Below, piece by piece: positions 1 to 5,723 of a stretch of DNA of 6,526 nucleotides (the first letter of the stretch is position 1; every line of letters begins with the position of its first letter). A program made the translations under genes and the position numbers. The stretch is from Anaerolineae bacterium (lineage in GTDB: Bacteria > Chloroflexota > Anaerolineae > B4-G1 > SLSP01). Location of the stretch: the NCBI GenBank assembly GCA_016927095.1, contig JAFGNI010000398.1, positions 1-6,526 on the forward strand, in the 5' to 3' direction. The notes under the pieces are model-generated. The model was not told where the DNA came from. It saw only the letters and a list, made by a program, of their open reading frames with translations, and ran no database searches.

Positions 1-615
1 CTGCTGCTCAAAACGCGCACCCACGGCGAATATCCCGAAGTCGACATTGGCGTGGAGCACGTGCACCCAGTGCTCGATGGAAAGAAAGGGCTTGGTCGGG
101 ATGTTGTAGACGAGGTCCCCGTGCCGGTCGGACATATGGGTGGGCACGTGATAGAAGCCCACCTCCCGCGGGGTGGTATGCATCACGATGGGCCTGACGA
201 CGGGTTCGACGCCATAGGGGTAGTACCAGAGATCGGCAACGTAATAACGGCCCTGCTGACGGATACCGCGCTGCAGGTAGAGGGCTTGTCCCGTGATGGC
301 TGGATCATCCAGGGCAAAGGCGACCTGGCAGGCCTTGCCGGATGCCTTCGCGCGATGCACGAATTCCTCGATAAAGACGTCATCGAAATAAAGGTTGTCG
401 CGATAGACCAGGGTCTCCTCGAGCTTGCTCGAGCCGGTCTCCTCGCGGTCCTGATCCAGCTCCCGGAGGTCCTCGATCTCCCGTTCGTCTGTGGTGTAGC
501 GGGCCAGGATATCCCGCTGGTGGAGCCAGAGCGGCTTTGTCAGCACGCTAAGCTCGCGGGCCGGCTCATTGAAGGGCGGTATCTTGTGTCGATCTCTCAG
601 GATGATCTTGCGCAT
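1..615 (-). CDS. Uncharacterised protein, N-terminal 205 residues (runs off the left edge)
   Basis: An open frame runs from an ATG at 613-615 to the window edge with no stop, so the C-terminus is missing. The start is supported by a GAGGAGA ribosome binding site (619-625) just upstream. The protein begins MRKIILRDRHKIPPFNEPAR and has a charged stretch near residues 43-67 rich in Glu, Asp and Arg. A Tyr/Trp-rich block follows (about 125-160, including ADLWYYPYG) and then a conserved-looking stretch near 188-205 (SIEHWVHVLHANVDFG). No signal peptide or membrane segment is visible. The opening loosely recalls the N-terminal domain of GlmU-like sugar-phosphate nucleotidyltransferases that carry a left-handed beta-helix further on. 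However, the usual Gly-rich nucleotide-binding motif is not seen, so I do not assign a function. It lies 66 bp downstream of the V4R gene on the same strand and is probably the last visible gene of that operon. Confidence 0.8.
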   Translation of the reverse strand, partial: MRKIILRDRHKIPPFNEPARELSVLTKPLWLHQRDILARYTTDEREIEDLRELDQDREETGSSKLEETLVYRDNLYFDDVFIEEFVHRAKASGKACQVAFALDDPAITGQALYLQRGIRQQGRYYVADLWYYPYGVEPVVRPIVMHTTPREVGFYHVPTHMSDRHGDLVYNIPTKPFLSIEHWVHVLHANVDFGIFAVGARFEQQ

Positions 616-618
616 CGG

Positions 619-625
619 TCTCCTC
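619..625 (-). promoter_or_regulatory. Ribosome binding site of the uncharacterised gene at the left edge
   Basis: Read on the minus strand this is GAGGAGA, followed by CCG and then the ATG at 615. The GGAG core is 4 nt from the start codon, slightly close but usable. It is one of the clearest Shine-Dalgarno sequences on this strand and fixes the start of a gene that is otherwise cut by the window edge. Confidence 0.6.
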
Positions 626-681
626 GCGCCTGCTCGAGACGGTTAGCGTCCCATCCGTTCACGGCTGCTCACGACTGGATC

Positions 682-1398
682 TCAGTCGGAGGTGACCACG
701 GGCAGCCTGCCAATCTCGAAGGTACAGACAGGGTCACCGCAGGCGATGCAGGTGGTCTCCTCAACAGTGAAACGACGGCCCAAGCTGACCCAGAACAACG
801 TCTCCTCCAAGACGCCGATCGGAAAGGCACATGACGGCTCCTCCGATCGCCGGCCTTGACAGAATCCGCAGTGCTCCAGCACGAACAGATAGCTATCGGG
901 GGTCTCACCCAGCACGACGCGTTGTCCAGAGTACCGGTTGAAGATCTCAGCCAGGACCTCAATCCCGATCCGAGCTCGCAGAGACAGCGGCAGGATGCGA
1001 AAGACGACATCGGCAAAGCCCATGACGCCCCCCAACCCCTCGACCCAGTATTTGAAGCTCGTCCTCCCGGCCTGGCGGGCGATGCGATGTCCGCCACTTA
1101 CGCCATAGATCGCGTCAATCGCCTCGAAAAGGCGCCCCACCTCAGCGAAGGTCAGACCCGCGTCGAAGTTGGCGGGAGGCCACACCCCGATCAGGTGTGA
1201 CAAGCGCGCAGTTGTCAGAACGGCGCTGCCCGCGTTTTCGCCAATCGTATCTCGGACGGCGCGCAGCAGGATACGCGAGATCTTGTTCGGGAAAGCGCTC
1301 TCGCGACGACGTCCGGTGGCGTCTACCGGCCCGGTGGTGTGTACCGTCCCGGTGGTATGTACCGGCCCGGTGGTGTGTACCGGCTGCGTCTTGCTCAC
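682..1398 (-). CDS. V4R-domain protein (4-vinyl reductase-type / TRAPP Bet3-related fold)
   Basis: A protein of 238 residues starting with GTG at 1398, which overlaps the stop of the hydrolase gene (GTGA). Residues 7-30 are four copies of a hexapeptide like PVHTTG and look like an unstructured extension. Residues 38-238 resemble the V4R family: a helical N-terminal half, then HCGFCQGR at 176-183, and a C-terminal signature, EETTCIACGDPVCTFEIG, at 213-230. Six cysteines lie in this second half (177, 180, 190, 217, 220, 225), a spacing that could hold a metal. V4R is the C-terminal domain of BchJ-type proteins historically linked to vinyl reduction of chlorophyll precursors. It is thought to bind small ligands and shares its fold with Bet3 of the TRAPP complex. 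No other bacteriochlorophyll gene is in the window, so a sensor or adaptor role beside the GTPase is more likely than a pigment enzyme. That role is inference. Confidence 0.85.
   Translation of the reverse strand: MSKTQPVHTTGPVHTTGTVHTTGPVDATGRRRESAFPNKISRILLRAVRDTIGENAGSAVLTTARLSHLIGVWPPANFDAGLTFAEVGRLFEAIDAIYGVSGGHRIARQAGRTSFKYWVEGLGGVMGFADVVFRILPLSLRARIGIEVLAEIFNRYSGQRVVLGETPDSYLFVLEHCGFCQGRRSEEPSCAFPIGVLEETLFWVSLGRRFTVEETTCIACGDPVCTFEIGRLPVVTSD
1313..1384. repeat. Four-copy 18-bp tandem repeat inside the V4R gene
   Basis: Four head-to-tail 18-bp units lie at 1313-1330, 1331-1348, 1349-1366 and 1367-1384. On the plus strand the consensus is ccggtggtgtgtaccggc. The outer units 2-4 differ by only one or two bases, and unit 1 is more diverged. 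Units 1, 3 and 4 are themselves inverted repeats (ccggt, 7-nt spacer, accgg), while unit 2 has one mismatch in the arm. The unit length is a multiple of three, so copy number can change without a frameshift. It encodes the hexapeptide repeat near the N-terminus of the V4R protein, starting only 11 bases inside the gene. Confidence 0.9.
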
Positions 1399-2183
1399 GT
1401 GTCATCCAAGAAATCAAGGATTGCTTGATGGAAGCGCTCTGTCTCGTCGAGCATCGGGAAATGGCCCGAGTCCTCGAAGGTGTGCACGATATGGTCCGCA
1501 ACCCCACTGCGAAGCACCTCGGCCTGCTTCGGACTGACAATGTTGTCCTTGCGACCATAGATGCCCATCGCCGGCACGTGACACTCGCGCAACCGTGGGC
1601 TGAGGTCGGTGTGGTGCAGGTCGTGGATGCTGCGGGAGAAGGAATCCACCGTCGTGCGCGAGAGGCTCTGATGCAACAACTCCCACAATGTGCGCCAGTC
1701 CTGGGCATAGGTCAAAGAGAGCAACTTGATCGACGAATTCAGCACCCACGGCACCGCATAGAGCAACTGCGCAAACCGGCGATTTCCCGACAGCTTCAAC
1801 AAGAGGGCCAGGCCCGATCCTTGAATCGGCGATCCCACGACCGCAACTTTCGTGACCCGCTCGGGATAGGTCAGCGCCAACGAAAGGGAGACCGTGCCGC
1901 CCATCGAGTGCCCCATGACGTAGGCGGATCGCAACCCCATGCGCTCCATGAACTGATCGACCATCCCCACGTACTCATCGACGGTGAAGGCGCCCTGTTT
2001 GGCCGATTCCCCAAAGCCCCAGAAATCGAGCGCATAGGTCTTGTAACCGTACTGGGCCAAGTACTCCATCGTCGACAACCAGTAGTTCCACGCACCAAGC
2101 CAGCAGTGCAATAACACTACTGGCTTGCCACGACCAAAGGTCTCGTAATGGACGATGCCGCGATCTGTGACGATGGAACTCAT
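1395..2183 (-). CDS. Alpha/beta-fold hydrolase
   Basis: A 262-residue cytoplasmic protein with the complete catalytic set of the alpha/beta hydrolase family. The nucleophile elbow is GHSMGG with Ser93, the probable acid is Asp213 in YGRKDNIV, and the base is His241 in EDSGHFP. The oxyanion-hole region near residues 24-31 reads LLHCWLGA, with Cys where many relatives have Gly. DFWGFGES at 53-60 is the typical strand-4 loop. Residues about 118-200 form a mostly helical cap that would define the substrate. There is no signal peptide. Length and motifs fit esterases, lipases, C-C bond hydrolases and the BchO-like group, and the substrate cannot be told from sequence. The start is ATG at 2183 with only a weak upstream Shine-Dalgarno (AGG about 10 nt away). 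Its TGA stop overlaps the GTG of the V4R gene, implying coupled expression. The gap to the GTPase gene is 73 bp. Confidence 0.9.
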   Translation of the reverse strand: MSSIVTDRGIVHYETFGRGKPVVLLHCWLGAWNYWLSTMEYLAQYGYKTYALDFWGFGESAKQGAFTVDEYVGMVDQFMERMGLRSAYVMGHSMGGTVSLSLALTYPERVTKVAVVGSPIQGSGLALLLKLSGNRRFAQLLYAVPWVLNSSIKLLSLTYAQDWRTLWELLHQSLSRTTVDSFSRSIHDLHHTDLSPRLRECHVPAMGIYGRKDNIVSPKQAEVLRSGVADHIVHTFEDSGHFPMLDETERFHQAILDFLDDT

Positions 2184-2226
2184 AGTTGATTAGCCTGACG
2201 CCAGCACCGGATGATCAGCGAACAGC

Positions 2227-2239
2227 GGGGCGAAGCCCC
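2227..2239. other. Small GC-rich hairpin between GTPase and hydrolase genes
   Basis: A perfect inverted repeat, ggggc-gaa-gcccc on the plus strand, gives a 5-bp all-GC stem with a 3-nt loop in the 73-bp gap (2184-2256). Neither strand has a real T-run after it, so it is not a good intrinsic terminator. It could slow exonucleases or set different expression of the two halves of the operon, but no function is shown. Confidence 0.45.
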
Positions 2240-2256
2240 TTACCCATGGAGAAGGA

Positions 2257-2790
2257 TCACGCTGCGTCTATCAGCTCCAGGATGGAATAAAGCAGTTCAA
2301 GCAGAACCTGCTTAACGGATTCCTTGTCCTTGGCGACACATGGGATGACCTTGACGTCCGAGTCCACCCGCAATACGATGCGGAGGTCATCGGCGGACCA
2401 GGCATCCTCCAGATCCTGCTTGTTGGCTGCGACAATATAGGGCACCGGGGAATAGCTCCGGAACGTATCCAGAATGCGGCGTGCTTCGCGGAAGGTCTCG
2501 GGCCGGGTGCTATCGACCATCACCACAAAGCCCAACATCCCTTCGGACAGGATCTCCCACATGAAGTTGAAGCGCTTCTGTCCCGGCGTGCCAAAGAGGT
2601 AGAGGATCAGTTCCTCGTCCACAGTGATGCGACCGAAGTCCATGGCGACGGTGGTCTGATCCTTGATGCGCTCGGATTCCCGTGTGATCTGACGATCAGT
2701 TGAGACGACGTCGATCTCGCTGATGGCCTGGATGAGCTCGGTTTTGCCCGAGGAGAAGGGCCCCGTCACAACGATCTTCAGTGTCTGCAT
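2257..2790 (-). CDS. Small Ras-superfamily GTPase, MglA/CvnD-like
   Basis: A 177-residue GTPase with all five G motifs recognisable. G1/P-loop is GPFSSGKT (10-17). G2 is a Thr pair near 46-47 in DQTTVAMDFG, G3 is LFGTPGQ ending at Gln71, G4 is NKQD (123-126) and G5 is CVAK (151-154). It binds and hydrolyses GTP as a switch in the cytoplasm. The single-domain size and the GTPGQ form of G3, lacking the usual Asp of DxxG, match bacterial MglA-like and conservon CvnD-like GTPases rather than translation or Era-type GTPases. Such proteins usually work with a Roadblock/LC7 partner, and none is encoded in this window. The frame could also begin one codon earlier at TTG 2793, directly after the upstream TAG; I prefer ATG 2790. 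A GGAG precedes both. The gene lies 3 nt behind the DUF4388 gene, so the two are very likely co-translated and functionally linked. Confidence 0.92.
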   Translation of the reverse strand: MQTLKIVVTGPFSSGKTELIQAISEIDVVSTDRQITRESERIKDQTTVAMDFGRITVDEELILYLFGTPGQKRFNFMWEILSEGMLGFVVMVDSTRPETFREARRILDTFRSYSPVPYIVAANKQDLEDAWSADDLRIVLRVDSDVKVIPCVAKDKESVKQVLLELLYSILELIDAA

Positions 2791-2793
2791 CAA

Positions 2794-3645
2794 CTACAGC
2801 TCCCGAATACGCCGGATAAGCCTCTGGATAATGCCCCGTTTCACCGCGGGGCGGCGCATCTGGGGTGCGGTCTCCTGTTTGGCGGCCTTGCCGGCAGGTG
2901 TCTTGGCAGCTGCGGTCGTAGCGACCGGCCTTGCCGGCGCAACGATCTCAACCAATCCCGCCTGCAGGAGGCTGTAGACGATCTTCCGGATCTGGAGCTC
3001 GTCCATGTTGTTGTACTTCGCAATCTGATGAATCGTGTTGCGGGGATTGACAAAGGAGATCACACGCCACTCCTCGACGCTGAGGTTGATGTCCCGGAGC
3101 GGGGTGGTGGGTCGTTCGGCGAACTTGAGCCGGATGCCAAGGTCAGGCAGTTCGTCCCGGAGCAACTCCCATTCCTTGAGACGGCGGCTGCCCTCCATGA
3201 TCACGTTCTCCAGCGCGATCGTCGTGGTGATACGTCCTTGTACGGGCAACTCCGACGGTTCGAACCGGAACGTCCCCTGGTTTAGGGAGAAGACCTGGTA
3301 GACGATATCCAGGATATGCTCACGCATCTGGCGCAACACTACCTGCTGCTTGAGGCGCCCGCTGGTTATCAGAACCTTGGCGACGTCTTGATCAGACTTG
3401 CCCGGCATATTCTTGCGGATCATCTCGACGTGATCTGCCGTGAAGATACCCGCCCGCTGGAGGATCACGGGCAGGTAGTCCTCTACCTCTGACATAGACG
3501 CGTAGATCAACTTGCCCTCGCGGAAGCAGAGGTGCGCCTCTTTGTCCGTTCCCTCGAGATAGAGGGTGCCGGTCTTGCGAGCCAGGTTGATCAAGTTGAG
3601 CAACTGGGTAATGCCGAAGTCTTCGAGCTTGCCTTTGAGCGCCAT
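2794..3645 (-). CDS. DUF4388 (PATAN) domain protein with winged-helix-like region and basic C-terminal tail
   Basis: A 283-residue protein. Residues 2 to about 150 match the DUF4388/PATAN domain, as in the opening ALKGKLEDFGITQLLNLINL followed by KTGTLYLEG, FREGKLIYA and later GTFRFEP. Residues about 188-235 (VEEWRVISFVN to LLQAGLVEIV) look like a small winged-helix domain. A low-complexity Ala/Pro/Lys linker runs from about 236 to 268. The protein ends in a cationic amphipathic helix, KRGIIQRLIRRIREL. PATAN domains occur in bacterial signalling proteins such as cyanobacterial PatA and often lie next to MglA-type GTPases, as here. It is probably a regulator or scaffold for the GTPase immediately downstream (inference). 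The frame could start at TTG 3651, but TAAGGA at 3655-3660 is 9 nt from ATG 3645 and only 3 nt from the TTG, which favours the ATG. It is the first gene of the proposed operon. Confidence 0.88.
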   Translation of the reverse strand: MALKGKLEDFGITQLLNLINLARKTGTLYLEGTDKEAHLCFREGKLIYASMSEVEDYLPVILQRAGIFTADHVEMIRKNMPGKSDQDVAKVLITSGRLKQQVVLRQMREHILDIVYQVFSLNQGTFRFEPSELPVQGRITTTIALENVIMEGSRRLKEWELLRDELPDLGIRLKFAERPTTPLRDINLSVEEWRVISFVNPRNTIHQIAKYNNMDELQIRKIVYSLLQAGLVEIVAPARPVATTAAAKTPAGKAAKQETAPQMRRPAVKRGIIQRLIRRIREL

Positions 3646-3654
3646 ATGCAACCG

Positions 3655-3660
3655 TCCTTA
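3655..3660 (-). promoter_or_regulatory. Ribosome binding site that selects the ATG of the DUF4388 gene
   Basis: Minus-strand TAAGGA ends 9 nt before ATG 3645 but only 3 nt before the in-frame TTG at 3651. The spacing makes the ATG the better start. Confidence 0.55.
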
Positions 3661-3699
3661 TTGTCGTGTGACGAAACAGGAGGTGGGTCAAGCCCCTTC

Positions 3700-3720
3700 C
3701 CAGAGCCTCCGCCCCTCTGG
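3700..3720. other. Inverted repeat in the leader of the DUF4388 operon
   Basis: Arms ccagag (3700-3705) and ctctgg (3715-3720) form a 6-bp stem with a 9-nt loop. It lies about 55 nt upstream of the DUF4388 start and would be within the leader transcript if the promoter at 3799-3826 is used. No T-run follows, so it is not a convincing terminator for recN. Confidence 0.35.
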
Positions 3721-3728
3721 CAGGTACG

Positions 3729-3760
3729 CCGCGCTACCCTGTGGCGCGCTCCCTGCGCGG
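3729..3760. other. GC-rich inverted repeat in the leader of the DUF4388 operon
   Basis: Arms ccgcgc (3729-3734) and gcgcgg (3755-3760) are separated by 20 nt. It could form a 6-bp all-GC stem in the leader RNA. The surroundings are rich in short GCGC words, so chance pairing is possible. Confidence 0.25.
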
Positions 3761-3798
3761 ACGCTCTATTTCATTCACCTATTCACATCAGCAGCCAC

Positions 3799-3826
3799 AT
3801 TATAATGGTATTCTAACATTCCGCAA
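3799..3826 (-). promoter_or_regulatory. Candidate sigma70-type promoter for the DUF4388-GTPase-hydrolase-V4R operon
   Basis: On the minus strand a perfect TATAAT (3799-3804) follows TTGCGG (3821-3826, three of six bases matching TTGACA) at a spacing of 16 nt. It sits in the only sizeable gap (3646-3854) between recN and the operon. Transcription would begin near 3790-3793, leaving a leader of about 145 nt before ATG 3645. The -10 lies in a 10-bp palindrome, cattataatg (3798-3807), so TATAAT also reads on the plus strand. No matching -35 or plus-strand gene follows there. Confidence 0.5.
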
Positions 3827-3854
3827 ACCGGTGCTCAACCACAGCCCTGCGGCA

Positions 3855-5675
3855 TCAGGCGCCGACCCGCTGCTTCACGATCTCGGCTTGTTGGAGGATC
3901 TCATATCCGCCCCGCTCCGCCGCAGAACCTTGCGTCCCCAGCATCTGGGCAAGTTCCCCGATGCGCGTCTCCTCGGTAAGGGGCTGAACGTGCGTCACGG
4001 TCCGGTTGTCCACAATCTCTTTGAGTACCTTGAAATGGACATCGCCGAACCCCGCCAACTGCGGCAGGTGCGTGACGCAGAGCACCTGATGCGTCACCTC
4101 GCTCTGACCTGAAGTCGCCGTCAACTGCCAGAGCTTCTGGCCCACCACAGCCCCAATACGACCGCCGATGCCCTGGTCGATCTCGTCGAAGATTAGAGTG
4201 GGTGTGCGATCCACACGGGAGAGGACGGTCTTGAGTGCCAGCATCAGCCGCGAGGTCTCGCCCCCGGAGGCTGTGCGCACCAGGGATTTCAGCCCTTCGC
4301 CGACGTTGATCGCGACAAGAAACTCCACCTGATCGATGCCTGTGGCATCGAAACTGGCGGTATGCACGGGGGTGTCATCCTGGATCTCCGAGCCGGCACT
4401 GGTGACGACAAGATCCGCAGGGCGGGACGAGGCCAGCGGCAGTCCGGTCGCGGAGGCTTCGTGGTGGAAGGCCACCCCAAACTGCGCACCCTCCATGCGA
4501 AGATCGCCCAACTCCGCTTCCACCGCAGCAGCCAGACCCAATGCGGCTTCCTGGCGACGCCGGGAGAGGTCCAGCGCCAGCACGGCACACTCAGATAGGA
4601 GCGCTTGTTCCTCATCCTGCAGCTCGGCAATGCGCTCATCGCTGTGCTCCAGCGTGCGCAGTTCGGCTGCCGCGTGCTCGGCATGGCTCAGGACATCCTC
4701 CACATTGCCGCCGTACTTGCGCTCCAGATGGCGCAACACCATCAGACGTTCTTCGACCCAGGCCTGCCGTTTGGGATTGAACTCAATCTCGGCTATATAG
4801 TCACGCAGCGTATTGGCAAGGTCCTCGATCTGATAGCCGACCTCATTGAGCAGCGTCATCTGGGGTTCCAGGCTCGTGTCGATGCGCGCCAATGATGCCA
4901 TATCCCGCTGGCTGCGGCCGATCTGATCCACGACAGAGGGGGCGCGGTCCTGGCCCTCCTCCAGGCGGTTGACGATGCCCGAGGCGAGTTTGACCAATTG
5001 TTCTGCATGTGTCAGGCGCGTGAGTTCGGCCTCCAACGCTTCCTTCTCACCCGGCTTCAGCGCAGCCTTCTCGATCTCATCCACCTGGAAACGAAGCAGA
5101 TCGATGCGCTGCATGCGGTCGCGCTCATTGCTGAACAGCTGCGTCAGTTCGCGCCGGAGTTTCTGAACCTGGCGTACCTTGGCCGCCAAGTCATCCCGCA
5201 GGGTGCCCAAGTCCGCAAAGCGATCGAGTAGGTTGAGGTGCTCGCGGACACGGAGCAGACTGAGGTGTTCGCCCTGTCCGTGGACATCGACGAGGGGCTC
5301 GGCTATCTCGCGCAACAGCGAAACCGAGACAACGCGACCGTTGACGCGGGCCACCGTACGGCCTGTGCTACGCAGTTCCCGTGAGAGCCAGAGCGTGTCC
5401 GGGGCATCCCCCTCCAGACCCTCGCGCTCAATAAGGGGTGCGAGCGCCGTCTGTAGGGCGGGTGTCAACAGGAACATGCCCTCGACGTAGCTGCGTTCGG
5501 CGCCGAGGCGGATAGCACTGGTATCGGCGCGTTCGCCCAGAATCAGGAGGACGGCATCGATGAGGATCGACTTACCCGCGCCGGTCTCGCCGGTCAGGAT
5601 GTTCAGTCCCGGCTCCAGGGTGAGGTGGAGTTCATCGATTATGGCGAAGTCTTCGATGTGCAGTTCCCTTAACAC
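3855..5675 (-). CDS. recN: DNA repair protein RecN
   Basis: An SMC-like ATPase of double-strand-break repair that helps hold and process broken DNA ends in RecA-dependent recombination. Numbering here is from GTG 5675 (606 residues). The Walker A motif GETGAGKS is at 29-36 and DVHGQGEH at 130-137. A long Glu/Arg/Leu-rich coiled coil spans roughly 160-390, followed by the ABC signature ASGGETSR (469-476), Walker B TLIFDEID (493-500) and the His switch CVTH (533-536). The length is slightly above the usual 550-580. Part of the excess is an insertion near 405-441, between GVAFHHEA and the VEFL strand. The open frame extends 16 codons upstream to GTG 5723, directly after a TAG. RecN proteins normally begin at the equivalent of (M)LRELHIEDFAIID, so I chose 5675, although neither start has a strong Shine-Dalgarno. 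It is transcribed away from mvaA. No clear terminator follows the stop. Confidence 0.96.
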   Translation of the reverse strand: MLRELHIEDFAIIDELHLTLEPGLNILTGETGAGKSILIDAVLLILGERADTSAIRLGAERSYVEGMFLLTPALQTALAPLIEREGLEGDAPDTLWLSRELRSTGRTVARVNGRVVSVSLLREIAEPLVDVHGQGEHLSLLRVREHLNLLDRFADLGTLRDDLAAKVRQVQKLRRELTQLFSNERDRMQRIDLLRFQVDEIEKAALKPGEKEALEAELTRLTHAEQLVKLASGIVNRLEEGQDRAPSVVDQIGRSQRDMASLARIDTSLEPQMTLLNEVGYQIEDLANTLRDYIAEIEFNPKRQAWVEERLMVLRHLERKYGGNVEDVLSHAEHAAAELRTLEHSDERIAELQDEEQALLSECAVLALDLSRRRQEAALGLAAAVEAELGDLRMEGAQFGVAFHHEASATGLPLASSRPADLVVTSAGSEIQDDTPVHTASFDATGIDQVEFLVAINVGEGLKSLVRTASGGETSRLMLALKTVLSRVDRTPTLIFDEIDQGIGGRIGAVVGQKLWQLTATSGQSEVTHQVLCVTHLPQLAGFGDVHFKVLKEIVDNRTVTHVQPLTEETRIGELAQMLGTQGSAAERGGYEILQQAEIVKQRVGA

Positions 5676-5723
5676 CGGTCGTGCAAGCTCCCTGATGGCA
5701 GTCGTAGGTTGGCCGGGCAGCAC

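Noticed and set aside
52..834. 260-codon plus-strand open frame
   Set aside because: It lies antisense to the uncharacterised left-edge gene and the end of the V4R gene, crosses their intergenic gap, and its translation shows no recognisable family. The minus-strand frames have domain motifs and ribosome binding sites.
1313..1384. CRISPR-like array
   Set aside because: The units are contiguous 18-mers with no unique spacers and lie inside a coding frame.
682..1398. Bacteriochlorophyll 4-vinyl reductase (bchJ)
   Set aside because: Only the V4R domain is shared; no photosynthesis gene is nearby, and V4R occurs widely in non-photosynthetic bacteria and archaea.
1197..2114. 305-codon plus-strand open frame
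   Set aside because: It is the antisense shadow of the alpha/beta hydrolase, whose full catalytic triad and glycine-rich elbow are plain on the minus strand. The plus-strand translation is Arg/His-rich and featureless.
2227..2239. Intrinsic terminator between GTPase and hydrolase genes
   Set aside because: The 5-bp stem is short and no T-run follows on either strand.
3801..3806. Plus-strand TATAAT as a promoter
   Set aside because: It is the mirror of the minus-strand -10 in a 10-bp palindrome. No -35 is found at 16-18 nt and no plus-strand gene lies downstream until 5928.
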